The notes under the pieces: model-generated
Told to the model about the DNA's origin: nothing
Database searches by the model: none
Seen by the model: only the letters and a program-made list of their open reading frames with translations
Position numbers and translations under genes: made by a program
Shown here: positions 1-11,289 of the stretch, piece by piece
Numbering within the stretch: position 1 is the stretch's first letter
Layout: the number at the start of each line of letters is the position of its first letter
Assembly (NCBI GenBank): GCA_036897625.1
Contig: JAYMTA010000852.1
Span: 1 to 23,656, forward strand
DNA from: Pelargonium cotyledonis
Taxonomy: Eukaryota; Streptophyta; Magnoliopsida; Geraniales; Geraniaceae
Direction: 5' to 3'
Length of the DNA stretch: 23,656 nucleotides

Positions 1-1
1 A

Positions 2-1165
2 GGGTTCGAGACTCAGGCGTCTTCGGATTTGTACGATCCGCCGGCCGATTTGATAATTCCGATATCCAGCGACGGCAGTAGGGGGTTTTGGTTCCAAATT
101 GAGAGCGAATCGGACGAGCATTCCAAGAAAGTTCGGATTCCACGGAACACATACAGGGCCGTTTTGGAACTGTACGTGTCATTTCATGGAAATGACGAGT
201 TCTGGTATTCGAACCCGCCGAATTCATACATCAAAATGAACAATTTAACTACTGGGCGTGGTAATGGAGCTTACCGGGAGGTTTTCGTGACGATTGACGG
301 GAAATTCGCCGGCTCGGAGATTGGGTTTCCGGTTATCTTCACCGGCGGAATCCATCCGCTGTTCTGGGAACCAGTTGTGGCCATTGATGCTTTTGATCTT
401 CCCACCTATGATATCAATTTGACGCCATTTCTAGGAATGCTGTTGGACGGGAAGCTCCACGAGTTCAGAATCGGGGTTGTTGATGGCATTTCGTATTGGC
501 TTGTCGATGCAAATTTGCACCTCTGGCTGGATGATCACAACTCACCAGCAGTTGAAGCAGAGCCTTTGGTTTACAAAACTCCAACACTTGATCTCATTAC
601 CCAGATGGAGTTCAAGGAGCTTGACGGGTCGTGCAGGATCAAGGCAAAGAGGAAAGCACATTTTGCGGGATGGGTGAAGTCGAGCTCAGGCAACTTCACA
701 ACCCATGTTATGCAAGATTTCAAGTTCAGAAACAACATAAGATTTGAAAAGAATGGTACTTACAAATCAGTGAAGCAGAGTGTCAAGGTTAACAGACAAG
801 TGAAGGTGTTGACTGAGGGAGGTGACTTGTATTCTCGAATAGTTGGGAGAAGAAGATACCCTCTCAAAATCGTCACTGCAACTGTACCAGGATCGAAGAA
901 GAATACCTATATGCTCAACACGAATGTTTCCCACGCCTTGAGCAAGGAGGATTTGTTTGGCGATTTGCCAAGCTCTCTTCGTAGTACTCAGAAATCTACC
1001 GGGTGGATGGAGGTGGAAGACCACTCTGTTCTCTCGGGGAATGCTAATACCCAGCAAAGTTACAATTACAGGGACGCGATAGGATGCTACTCCAGGACTG
1101 TTGTGGCCAGCAATGGGAAGCTTCTCAAAGATAACTCAAGTTGTACCTGCGTATCTTCTGCTTGA
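2..1165 (+). CDS. Peptide-N4-(N-acetyl-beta-glucosaminyl)asparagine amidase A-like protein, 5'-truncated by window edge
   Basis: The reading frame is open from base 2 to a TGA at 1163-1165, giving 387 residues with no intron. The sequence matches the C-terminal part of the plant PNGase A family as I know it: stretches such as FWYSNPPN, GAYREVFVTIDG, IFTGGIHPLFWEPV and LPTYDINLTPFLG, then a beta-rich tail with YSRIVGRRRYPLKI. Family members are secretory-pathway glycoamidases that release N-glycans from glycopeptides. The N-terminal part, with the expected signal peptide, lies left of the window, so the TTG or internal ATG codons here are not starts. The gene faces the methyltransferase gene tail to tail, with 361 bp between the two stop codons. 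The family call is confident. Enzyme activity of this copy is inferred only. Confidence 0.88.
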   Translation, partial: GFETQASSDLYDPPADLIIPISSDGSRGFWFQIESESDEHSKKVRIPRNTYRAVLELYVSFHGNDEFWYSNPPNSYIKMNNLTTGRGNGAYREVFVTIDGKFAGSEIGFPVIFTGGIHPLFWEPVVAIDAFDLPTYDINLTPFLGMLLDGKLHEFRIGVVDGISYWLVDANLHLWLDDHNSPAVEAEPLVYKTPTLDLITQMEFKELDGSCRIKAKRKAHFAGWVKSSSGNFTTHVMQDFKFRNNIRFEKNGTYKSVKQSVKVNRQVKVLTEGGDLYSRIVGRRRYPLKIVTATVPGSKKNTYMLNTNVSHALSKEDLFGDLPSSLRSTQKSTGWMEVEDHSVLSGNANTQQSYNYRDAIGCYSRTVVASNGKLLKDNSSCTCVSSA

Positions 1166-1526
1166 ATTGTCTGATCTTTGTTTTCCTGTAAATGTGTGTG
1201 TACAGATGGATGTATCCTTTGTAACATTAATAAATTATCCTCTGTATTCTTGTTTCAGTTGTTGCAGTTCGATAATGATGTACTGCACTGAATCTAACAA
1301 GTGAAGTCGAGCAACACCAAATATGTTCACAAATGCAAGATGAAACTTGCAGCATAGATACAACAATTAAAATGCTATCATTTTCATTTATCATATCACA
1401 ACAAGTGCAGAAAGACGGAGAGAATAGCTTATTTTTCTTATGTTCTTATTTTTCTATGATTAACACTCGATACAAGATGCACACTATGACTAAGAGTGTA
1501 CAGAGGGGAGTAATTGGCAGCTTAGA
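1166..1526. other. Convergent intergenic stretch between the PNGase A-like and PMT genes
   Basis: This 361-bp stretch holds only AT-rich untranslated sequence. It should contain the 3' UTRs of both flanking genes, which may overlap as sense and antisense. No coding, RNA gene or repeat signal was seen. Confidence 0.6.
1229..1234 (+). terminator. Candidate polyadenylation signal of the PNGase A-like gene
   Basis: A canonical AATAAA lies 64 bp after the stop codon in T-rich sequence, which suits a plant near-upstream element. Plant poly(A) signals are loose, so the cleavage site cannot be fixed from sequence. Confidence 0.45.
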
Positions 1527-3379
1527 TCATGTTTGGGCGTTACCTTTGTTTGGATGCCAGAAACTCTTCTTACCAACTAGAAACTGGCCTCGATGGAGGC
1601 TTACCGTCCAGTGAAGTGAACGTAAAATTGGGCTAAGTTTGTTAATCATTTCCATGGAATCTTGGACCAAAAGATAGCCACCCGGTCTCAATATGCGATC
1701 CATCTCCACAGCCATATCTATGATGTTACATCTGTGGTAATTGAAAAATCTCTAATTATTATAGTATCAAGTAGTAGTATAAATTAGCAGTCACGAGTTT
1801 GGAGGGGTTATAACGGAAAAACAATTATCACTCTACCTTTTCATTAGTTTTTTCAGGAGAAAACATGAATGAAGTAGATCATATGTTCGAGGGTATGTAT
1901 TAAAAGACTCGCACCAGTCGTGATAGACTCCAATTAAACCCCTGTCAAAAATAATGGGTAGAGTATCTTGCATATCGATGGGGATAACATTCATCACCCA
2001 GAGAGGTTGATCAATAAGTGCTGCTGCAAATCTGTAGAATGAGAATACAGAGTGAGATCTAGAAATGGAACTTCCAAAGTAAAGATAATACATTAATTAA
2101 CTTAATTCACAGTTGTACGTTATATAAGAGAAGACAGGGTAATGTTTAAAAATCTTATTGATATCAAGCTTCACTTAGGAGAGGTTAAGACCAGGACAAT
2201 AACTGGATCATTTTCGTAATAAGCATTCATAGGCAAACCAATATTGATGTAGCTGGTCTGTATGTCAATCATGCAGTGACTGCATAGATTCCTCTGCTTC
2301 CACAGAATCTAAAACCTGCTCGTGACTACATTACACCATAGGCATTGATTTGATGTTTGCCAGGTCTGGCTTATAGCAAGTGTACCTAAGATTCAAGTTG
2401 ACATCCATGAACAGAAACGGATAAACAAAGCACAAGCCAACCTAATTCACTAGATACTTAATAACTTAAGTGGTACAAAGAGAGAGTTGCATATCGTATA
2501 CTAAAAACAATTCTATGAATAAACCCATGAATTCAATATATGACATTCAATCCATTTCAGTCCTATTCTAGCCCAAGCTTACATGCCCAAGTTCAATTCA
2601 CTTTGTTGTCCAAAAAAGTCAGTTTCTTGGAACATCATTCACGAGTTCACTTCTTTGGAACAGACACCTTGTGAGTAACAATATCTAAAGCAGATAGGAT
2701 TGAATGCTAGCTTCAGTTCTGGAATTTCTTGAAACTGTAACTGTAAGCACCCAATTGTTGCAACAATCAACATCTTCATTTTTCCTGATTTATTTCTTAC
2801 ACTAATGTGACTATCTAAAAGCTACAGGACACTGATCTGAGTATATCAATTATAGCATTTTAGCATGCAAATGATGTTTTAACATCAAACCAACTTCAAT
2901 AGTTTCTACAACACGGAAACTACAGATGTTGAAATTTAGAACATTCCATGAACACAGTGAACATAAAATGGAAAAAGATAAGAGAGTCGACGAAAGCTTA
3001 GAGAAGAAAGATAGTAGTTAAATCTTAAGCAGCAGAATAACATATAACTGACAGCCGATGAAACTCAGCAGATAATATTAGGGAAGTTAATACAAAATTT
3101 GGCAGCTATAAATCTTACCCTCCATAACCAGCATTCATATCCATCACATTCCGCACACCTAACCAGTTTATAGCAAGACCATCCAAATAAACATCTGACA
3201 CGAGAGCAGCCCAATGTTTGCTGTCCTCATAAAACATCTCTTCAGCATCTGGCTCAGTTGTTAGGCTTAGAGGCTTGTGCCTAAGCCTTTCAGGCCAGGG
3301 AGTGGGCCAGCTATACGAGATGCCCGAGCTATCAACTGGAAGTTGGGAAAGACAATCATCCAGTGGTACATACCTATGG

Positions 3380-3412
<33 letters not shown>

Positions 3413-6330
3413 ATTAGCAGCAATATGCATATGCGTTGTCTCTCGTTCTCAAGATAAGTAACGCTCTGCAGAACGATATTTCTGAAATAGTACCATGACA
3501 TCTCTTGCTTCTCTTTCTTATCACACAAAGGTGGATCACTATTTGCACGTTTTCTATAACAGGAAGATGAAACAGGCTTCTGATATATTACAACCCCAAT
3601 TCCAGTTGAATCTACAGTCTTAGACATAACCTCCCAGCACATAGAGTTTGTTAAAGCCACCATAGCTGGAAGAAACCATACATAGAAATATGCAGCTGAG
3701 AGCAGAGCATTATAAACTTGGCAGATGATTATTTTTTATCTCAAAGAAACAAAAATTAAAGCAGAAAACACAATGCAACCATGAAATTAGAAGTGATCAG
3801 GCAAAGAATCAAAAGAGGTGATTATGCCACTGCTTACAATTCCAGACGGTCGTATCTCTTTCATTTTTAAGATAAACTGGCGTGGCAGACCATACAAAGA
3901 AACCTCCAGGCCTCAGAATCCTGTTGAGCTCTATTAATGGTTTCCCACCTGCATTTTTCATTGAAAGGCTTTACAACAGTCTCAAGACTTTGACAAGAGT
4001 CATAAAGAGATGATAAATTCAGTACACAACTGCAACAAAATTTCCACTAATACTAAGGAGGAGGTATTGCAAAAAGTACCATTCGCATCCCAGTGAACCC
4101 TACATCGTGCACAATGAATCAAATCATAAGCATTATCGGGAAAGGGCAGCTTCTGAGTTCCAATGACTGAAAGAGTAGCTGGAATTCCTCGCTCGAGAGC
4201 AAACTGTATCTGAGCTTCATGTTCATCTTTTGGAGCAACAGACATGGTAATAACATCTTTATCCAACATATAGCCGCCAAAGCTAGCAACACCACAACCA
4301 ACATCTAAAACAACCCTGATGTTCTTTCCCCATTTGATAGAACGCAAAGTCTGCAAACGAGGCAGAAGAATATAGCAAAAATGAAACTTTTTTTCAACAC
4401 TAAATATAATGTAATCTAAACCATACACAAAGGATTATAAAGAAGTCTAAGTTTCAAAAAGTACAAGTTTGGTAAATGAATATAACTGCCTGGAATTTCG
4501 AAATATAAATGTATACTTTTGAGTTGGGATATCAGTATAATACCTTCGATATAAACTCGATGTAGTTAGTAACTCCATACTTAAATTGAGTACCGCCTCC
4601 AGGAAAAACAAGATACTCCTCAGACTTCCGCACCCAGTTCTGATCTTTTTTGTATTCCACAAGCTTAGGGTGAGGAACATTGTCATACCAAATCTGGAAA
4701 AGCAAAAACAGAAAAGCATATGAGGAAGAATTCCTTAACTAGTGACAAAAGAATACAACTTCATGGTAAGACTTTCTCATAATAATATCTTCACCTCCCA
4801 GCTTGTCAAGAAAAACTCTTGGCAGCAATCAAACAGCTTCACAGTGAATTTAGAAGCACAAGTAAAACAATGATTACATGAAAACTTTGAACAAGAATAG
4901 CGTGAAAATGCATCAACTATGTAATGTAACGAGGCGCAATGATTTCCATGATCAATCCTATGACATAAAAGATACTTGTAATTCATCACTCACTCAGGGT
5001 AATTAAAAAATCATACAATACAAGGAAACGAGTATAGTCAATAGAGGTTTTCAACCAATGGTTACAATAACTCTTAACACATTCTCATCCGAGTTTCATC
5101 AATTTGGTTTGAAGGTTTAATAAAGACCTGGCTCCAATCTTATAAACAGATGGCACTGGCAGGCAATGATATAGAAAGGCCCAAACAAAGGCATAAATAA
5201 TAAGCAATAAATGCATACAAACATTTATAGGAATTTACACCAAACACACAAGGACAATTTAGTTTTTCAATTTCTGAAAAGTGATGGAATTGGGAAGCCT
5301 GGACAAAATCATCAATAAAAAGCAGTAAATGCAGAGTGATATTTACTGATAAATAAGGCACCAACACACCACCAAGTGAACAATTGAACAAACATATGGT
5401 GGGTTATGGAATAGGAAGGCCTAGACAAGGTCGTCAATAAAGAGCAATAAATGCATACTGATATTTACTGATAATTTAAACACCAACACACTACCACACA
5501 AACAATTCAGCTTATCAATTCTTGAATAGCAATTTAAACAAACAGATGGTGGACATCAAATTGGTAGTCCCAAACAAATATTTTGATTAGAAAAACAAAA
5601 CACACTACCACAAGAACACTTCAGCTAACTGATAGTCGAAAAGCAATTTAAAGAAACTTATTGAGGGCATCAAATTGGAAGCATGTAAGGAAGATTTAAG
5701 TGAAAATCGCAAACACACTACACAAGAAAAATTGAGCTAATCAATTATCAAAAAGCACCAAGTATACGAAAAACACTCAATTCAGCAAACAAAGAATCCA
5801 CAAATTAAAGAAAAACCATAGCAAATCTTACCAAAAAATCTCACCATGTCCCTGCTTTTAGGCCAGGCAACCGGGACTCTATACCCGCTGGGCAGAGGCA
5901 GCAAGCACCGCAGTGCGGGCTTGGGGCAATGTCGCTCCCTGTGCTCCATATGCCTCCTCGACGGCAAGGCTTTAATCGCCTGCATATTATCCAAACACGG
6001 TATATAATCAACCGCCGTCGGGCCCTTACAGAGCTCCCATTTCAACTCTGTAGCAACGGAACTGTTATCAAACGGAACCAGGTCGGTTAGCGATGGGACG
6101 GCAGGGTTGGGTGTCGGTTCCGCCCGGGGTTCGGGCTTGGGATCGGTGTCGGTGCCGCCGGGAGATGAAGCGGAAGTGTGGGTGGAGGCTTGGAGATCGG
6201 AGAGGGAGAAGCGGGCGGTGCCATTGGAGTAGAGGAGGAGAAGAGCGCAGATGAAAAAGGTGGAGAGAGTGACGATGAATGGGTATTTCCTCTGTTTGAA
6301 GAAGTTTCCAACGGAGGAAGGAACCGCCAT
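1527..6330 (-). CDS. Probable S-adenosylmethionine-dependent methyltransferase, PMT23-like (plant PMT/DUF248 family)
   Basis: Eight exons keep phase: 6330-5845, 4693-4544, 4350-4080, 3948-3838, 3665-3494, 3373-3119, 2031-1837, 1731-1527 (614 aa). The start is the first in-frame ATG and has a strong context (GAAAATGGC). The N-terminus shows a short cytosolic end (about residues 1-16), one membrane anchor (about 17-35) and a Pro/Thr/Ser-rich stem, so it is a type II membrane protein. The SAM-binding motif LDVGCG lies near residues 227-232. Other family blocks follow: [76 protein letters not shown], and [16 protein letters not shown] near the end. Family members act in the Golgi and are linked to methylation of cell-wall pectin. 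The PMT23 subgroup and the substrate are inferred. Introns 1 and 6 exceed 1 kb. Intron 5 has a 32-bp T tract at its acceptor. Confidence 0.92.
3380..3411 (-). repeat. T32 homopolymer at the 3' end of PMT intron 5
   Basis: On the plus strand this is an uninterrupted A run. On the gene strand it is a 32-base T tract ending a few bases before the acceptor CCATAG (AG at 3375-3374). It acts as an extreme polypyrimidine tract inside a 120-bp intron. The exact length is prone to sequencing slippage. Confidence 0.85.
5160..5700 (-). repeat. Degenerate tandem repeat array in PMT intron 1
   Basis: About five diverged copies, with starts near 5171, 5289, 5409, 5558 and 5672, give a spacing of roughly 115-150 bp. 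Shared words include GGAAGGCCTAGACAA-like heads, CAATAAATGCATAC, TGATATTTACTGATAA, CACCAACACACTACCAC and tails like AAACAGATGGTGG. The 5289 and 5409 copies agree best; the outer ones are eroded. The array fills about half of the 1151-bp intron. No family was recognised. Confidence 0.65.
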
Positions 6331-6456
6331 TTTCGAATAGATTTTCTCGGGAAACAAACACGCGCAGCAGATCTGGAAAGGCAGTTACTGTCAGCGGAAG
6401 CTAATGATTTAGGAAGATCGGTGAAATTGTGGATTCTGTGTGGTGATTGTGACTGT

Positions 6457-6482
6457 GAGAGAGAGAGAGAGAGAGAGAGAGA
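6457..6482 (-). repeat. (TC)13 microsatellite in the PMT leader or promoter
   Basis: Thirteen perfect GA units on the plus strand read as TC on the gene strand, 127 bp upstream of the PMT start codon. Pyrimidine dinucleotide runs are common around plant transcription starts, so this probably lies in the 5' UTR or core promoter. Confidence 0.85.
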
Positions 6483-7958
6483 GGCGGTAATTAGATGGCG
6501 AATTCGAAATGTAGTTGCTTGCACGTAAAAAGTGTGAACATGTTAATTCATGTTATAAGTGTTTCACTATTTCTCCTTGCAATTCTGTGGGGAAAATAAT
6601 GGAAGCGAACACCATTTGTCATATTTTGTAGGCCACTCTCTCAATTCTCAAAACTCTGCTCATGTCATTTTCAATTAGCATTTTAGCAGGGAGAGCCGTG
6701 ATACTACAATCTTATTCGACTCGAATGAGAATTAGTTGAGTGTGATAGATCGGTTTAAACTTGTCAATAGCGAGTTTGCGGCTTTAAATTTTTTATTGCC
6801 TTATATTTTGTCTAAGTACAGTGTTGAATATATATATATATATACACATTACATGGGTTAGAGGATGTGTAGATGAGATTCACGAGAAGTTCGTGTTAGT
6901 GTTAGAAATTATCTTAATTTTTAAATGATACATTATATGAAAATTCATTAAATTTATAAAACAAATTTATTGTTTGCTGGACATTATTCCTCTCTTTTAT
7001 ATGACAAAAGTCAAACATTTATAACAAAGAACACGACAACATCGTTAAAACATAGATAACTTGATTTACCTATCTCATAATAAAAACAAACTTTAAATTA
7101 CTAAATTGAATAAAAATATCATGAATTAGAAAATACTGAAGACACTTGTCTTCACTTCTAATATTCAAAACTTCAATTACTTAAAGCGAGTTTGACTTTG
7201 CAATGACTCTTCACAAATTCCTACCCACAGCCAAGCACAGAGCTTTACAAATGCACATCACTCAAATACGTGGTTTAAGTTTTTTATTTATTTCTTTATT
7301 CTTTTTTAACTTCTTACCGGTTGCAGTCATTGAAAAACAAGTTAAAAGCATATGTGAGATGAACAAAAATTGCATTTCAATTATGTTAGCTACTTCAGTG
7401 TTACTATGTAGTTAATATCAAAACAAGTATATTTAGTCTATTAGTCAAAAGATACAAAAAAGTCTTCGATGTTTAAAAATGCAATACCACCAACAACAAA
7501 TTTACAAGTTTCAAACCTAAGAGTTTGAGAGAACCAAACATATGAAGAATATCACCTTGTCATTTGAAAATTGCTGGTGGGATCTAAATTTGGAATTTAT
7601 TGGGTGGGTTGGAATTTGGAAACTCGTTTTTCCTGACTGGATCTACCTCTCTTGCACCTTGTTTTTGACACCAACACATTTTATCTCATCTGCACCCGCA
7701 CAGCTCCACAAGAAAATAGGCTCAAATTTGCGTGCGCACACACAAACCACGACCAAAAACAATTGAATTTGATCAGTCAATAACGTACCACAACAAAGTA
7801 ACCAGCAAACAAATAGGGAGCATTTATCACAAAACCGAGGTTGTTTGATACTGTATCGATAAGGTGTCCTGTATCCTATCGACTAAACAGCTCAGCAACA
7901 CAGTACTTTGAATTGGTTTACACAGTAACAAATTCGACAAAAAAAAAAAACAATATAT
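6483..7958. other. Intergenic: PMT upstream region and eIF2-alpha downstream region
   Basis: No coding signal was found on either strand over this AT-rich stretch. The left part should hold the PMT promoter and the right part the eIF2-alpha 3' UTR. A perfect AT dinucleotide run sits at 6828-6844. On the minus strand near 7280-7310 there are AATAAA-like words that could serve as poly(A) signals, though they are about 720 bp past the eIF2-alpha stop. Confidence 0.55.
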
Positions 7959-7996
7959 GAAAAAAAGGATGTTTATGGAAAAAAAGGATGTTTTCG
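7959..7996 (-). repeat. Tandem 19-bp duplication just after the eIF2-alpha stop codon
   Basis: Two adjacent units built on GAAAAAAAGGATGTTT (plus strand) differ only at the last bases, and a partial third start follows. They lie 27 bp beyond the stop codon, in the expected 3' UTR. This looks like replication slippage with no function implied. Confidence 0.7.
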
Positions 7997-8022
7997 GAAA
8001 AAAATTCACTCAACCACAGTTT

Positions 8023-11000
8023 TCACTCTGTAATGCCAGTGGTAGCATCCACATCAATGTCGCCCATTCCGGTGTCTTCTTCTTCCTCCTCGCTATCTTC
8101 ATCCCCACTAATCTCCTCATTATCTTGCCGTAGCTTAGCCATATGCTCAGCAAGCAATTTATCATCTCGCTCACTCACCTAAAAGCAATTGATAACATCA
8201 GAACAAGTGAGAAAGAGGAAGTAAAAGCAAGTTACTATGTACGGGACACTGAGTATTGATTGAGATAAGAATAGATTCATGAACCACTAGATAATTTCAG
8301 GAAATTTTTAAAAAAGAAAGAAAAAGGAACGACACTCACTGCTCTGGCTGCCTCCTTCACAACAAGTTTACCCTTGTGATGTTCTATAGCTTCAGTGCAA
8401 GCTGCAATCGCTTTGGTGAGAACTGATATACCTTGCTCCTGCACAATCCAAAATAGAAAATTGGTAGATATTAGCAAAATCACCAGTGCCTTCAAGAAAG
8501 CAACATAAGCTAACCAAGGACTGGGATACATTATTTACATGTCATTCTTCTAAGTTAGAGATAGTAGTATTGGTAACTTCCAGTGCAAAACTAGGCTACC
8601 ATACATCAGATGATGCAGTTCTTGTTAACAAGAGAACATTTTTCAAAGAATATAAACTCCATAGTCAGTTTCTTAACTTTCTTTTATCCACCAAGCTCCA
8701 AAGCAAGATAAAAATACAGCTTACTTCTTACTCCCAGGACAAGATATTTGAACCATATAATTTCAGGTTTACCCATTTAAAACATTTTATATGGTTGAAA
8801 GATATGCAAGTTACTAAACTAAAGAGTAAAGACCGACAAAAAGTAGTCTAGGGGAGGATGGAAACCAGGCTTTGTAACTCACTGCCTTCGTATTTTAGAT
8901 AAAATACCAGAATATTTATGGAAGGATTTGAAAAACCTTGTCAAGTGTCTGGGTGGTAAGGACATAGAGAGGAGGAGCAACGAGTTTAATTTTCACTGGA
9001 CAGTCATCATTGCCAGCAGCTTCAGCTTTCCGCATAGCTTCCTGCAAACTCAAAGATTAGTACATGAAAAATGGATAGCACCATGCAATTTAAAAATGTG
9101 CCATAAACAATAAACCAGGATAAGTTAAAAAATCTAATTAAAATAAAATAAAACCTTGATGTGAAGCACACCATCAAACTGGAAACACTTCATCTCAATA
9201 TCAGCCCGGATCTTCAATGGTTGTGGGGTCATGCGTCTCTTAATATTTTTTACCAAAGCTTCTTTTATCTCCTCAGTCACAGCAGGAACCACCTTAGTTA
9301 CCTACAAGACAAGTATGCTATAGCTTAGCCACTTAAGCAACAACTTCATACAAAACTTTGCCGAAACAAAGCCTACCTCATTTCCATCAGCATCAGTTGC
9401 TTTGACTTCACGGGTGAGGGAGCTAAGAACTGTATCAGGATCGGTCACAATTATCTTAAAAGCCTGCACATAAAATGGTTTAGAACCCTTTCTGCAGCTT
9501 AAGATAACAACCCCTTAAGAAAGGTAGGCATGTTTACCTCAAAAGCATGACCATACTTCCGGTACAAAGGCCAGGCTATATGCACATACAATTCCTGAAA
9601 GAAGAATCATGAATCAAGAGTAGCAAATGATGTGAAGAAAGAAAATAAAGACCACCAATCCAAGCAACACAGCACTCACTATATTATTGAGAAGAAAAAA
9701 AAAACTAATTACCAAAACAAGAAAAGATTTTTGCCATAAAAGAACATTACAACTAAAATAGTATCATTAGAGGAGATTATAGCATGATGAATCATTTGAA
9801 AGAATGTCCCACTCAAATACAAAATTTATCTCAAATTAGCTCGCAAAATAATTTCCAGATCCTACATACAGATAATGCGTCCTCAGTTACACGAGTCCTA
9901 CAATTGGCTTTCCAAGAATAATTTCATTTGCAAATTATCTTAGCAACTGATGAGGAAAACAAATACATTAGAGCTATCCTTTGCTAATTTTCATATAAGG
10001 ATGTAGTAACGAAGTTATTTTCATATTTCCAATTACTGATTGGGTGAACAATTTGGCCTCCTACTACACAATCATCATTTAGACTTAATATTGCACAATA
10101 AGGGCATGGCCAGAACCATATCAAGGCGACCAATTGGAAATGTTAATGTTATTAACCCTACTAGTCATATAGACTGTTATTAACTTATCGAGAATTGAGC
10201 CATTACACCACAGCCATAAAAGCTAAACATCAATATTATCCTCCGAAAGTCATTGTTCATACAACATAATGCACAACCAACCAACAAACAGATATACAAA
10301 GGCTAGACAAAAAGTAACTATGACCTTTTTCCCAGGGTAAGATCAACACTGAGCCAAAACATACACATTTTAATAGAAACCATACTCTAACCATCAAAGC
10401 CTCAAACCGCTCTAAATCTTCGAGGGAATCACTTCTGCTTAAGCATATGGCATTATAAACAATAATAGCACATGAATAAAAGAACAATTGCCTCCAAGTT
10501 AAATCACTAATAGTGCACCTCACTGTTATCTTCATAAGCTCTACATAACTCATTGACAAGCATGATGGAGTCGAGCAATGTCAAGACAACTAAGATTAAC
10601 CTCAAATCAATAGGACAATTCACAACAATCAATGCAAATAACACCAAAACTGATTTTTTTTTCTGAGTCAAATCACACACCTCCAAATCGATACCCATAG
10701 TCTCAGCAACATGACGCATAATGGAGTGAACGAGCTTGCTCTTGTTGTACCTCTCCTCGCAGGCCTGAATATCCTCCTCAGAAACCCTCCTCTTACTCAA
10801 ATCGATGTAACCCTTGTCCTTATCAACCCTGAGAACCATGACGGGCTCGATGCGGCCAACCTTGATGAGACTGCTGACGCTTCGAATCCGACGGCGGGAG
10901 AGCTCGGAGAAGAGGATCATTCCCTCGATGTTGTTGTATTCGAGCAGCGAGACGTACGCTCCCATGTCGGCGAAGGTCTTCACCTGGATCATCACCGCCA

Positions 11001-11064
11001 TGTCAACCTCCGGGTACTTGGCCTCGTACATGCGGCACTCTAGATTGGGCGTGTTGGAAGCCAT
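8023..11064 (-). CDS. eIF2-alpha: Eukaryotic translation initiation factor 2 subunit alpha
   Basis: Seven exons keep phase throughout: 11064-10681, 9594-9538, 9463-9377, 9301-9155, 9041-8937, 8438-8340, 8178-8023 (344 aa, normal length for plants). eIF2-alpha is a subunit of the cytosolic eIF2 complex that brings initiator Met-tRNA to the 40S subunit. The N-terminal S1 domain (about residues 15-90) includes [13 protein letters not shown]. Ser56 there corresponds to mammalian Ser51, the residue phosphorylated by GCN2. A helical domain follows, then the C-terminal alpha-beta domain with [20 protein letters not shown] and [20 protein letters not shown]. The protein ends in an acidic tail rich in Glu/Asp (about residues 318-335). 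The first intron is 1086 bp; introns 2 and 3 are only 74 and 75 bp. A telo-box lies in the leader. Identification is firm. Confidence 0.97.
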
Positions 11065-11168
11065 TGTCGACGACGACGACTGGACTCAGTTACTATTTTC
11101 TTACGGTTTCTCGGGAAAGTTTTGGGGGTTTGTTGGCAATTTTCTGAGCGGTGAGCTGGGTAGTAGAA

Positions 11169-11177
11169 TTAGGGTTT
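11169..11177 (-). promoter_or_regulatory. Telo-box (AAACCCTAA) in the eIF2-alpha leader
   Basis: On the gene strand the motif reads AAACCCTAA, 105 bp upstream of the ATG. Telo-boxes near start sites are an established mark of plant translation and ribosomal protein genes, and the eS4 gene in this window also carries one. Confidence 0.6.
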
Positions 11178-11237
11178 TGAATAAGGTTTTGAAGATTGGG
11201 TTTGCTAAACTTTTTATTTGTCCAAAAAAAAAAAACG

Positions 11238-11247
11238 AATATATATT
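11238..11247 (-). promoter_or_regulatory. Candidate TATA element of eIF2-alpha
   Basis: The self-complementary AATATATATT lies about 60 bp upstream of the telo-box, a reasonable place for a core promoter. AT-rich runs are common here, so this is tentative. Confidence 0.35.
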
Positions 11248-11289
11248 CTCGCCTCACGGAGTCAGATGCTCAAAAACGGCCGTTAAGTG

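Noticed and set aside
3380-3411. The long A run as the tail of a retroposed or processed pseudogene
   Set aside because: It lies inside a proper GT-AG intron flanked by in-phase exons and has no adjoining cDNA-like sequence or target duplication. It is a T tract before an acceptor on the gene strand.
5160-5700. The repeated units in PMT intron 1 as a CRISPR-like array
   Set aside because: The units are diverged, lack constant repeats with unique spacers, and lie in a plant intron. They are a degenerate tandem duplication.
6087-6524. Open frames overlapping the start of the PMT gene in other phases on the minus strand
   Set aside because: They begin at GTG or TTG rather than ATG and consist of low-complexity Ser/Pro/Leu translated from the GC-rich exon 1 and the TC repeat. 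The PMT frame has the family's membrane anchor and motifs.
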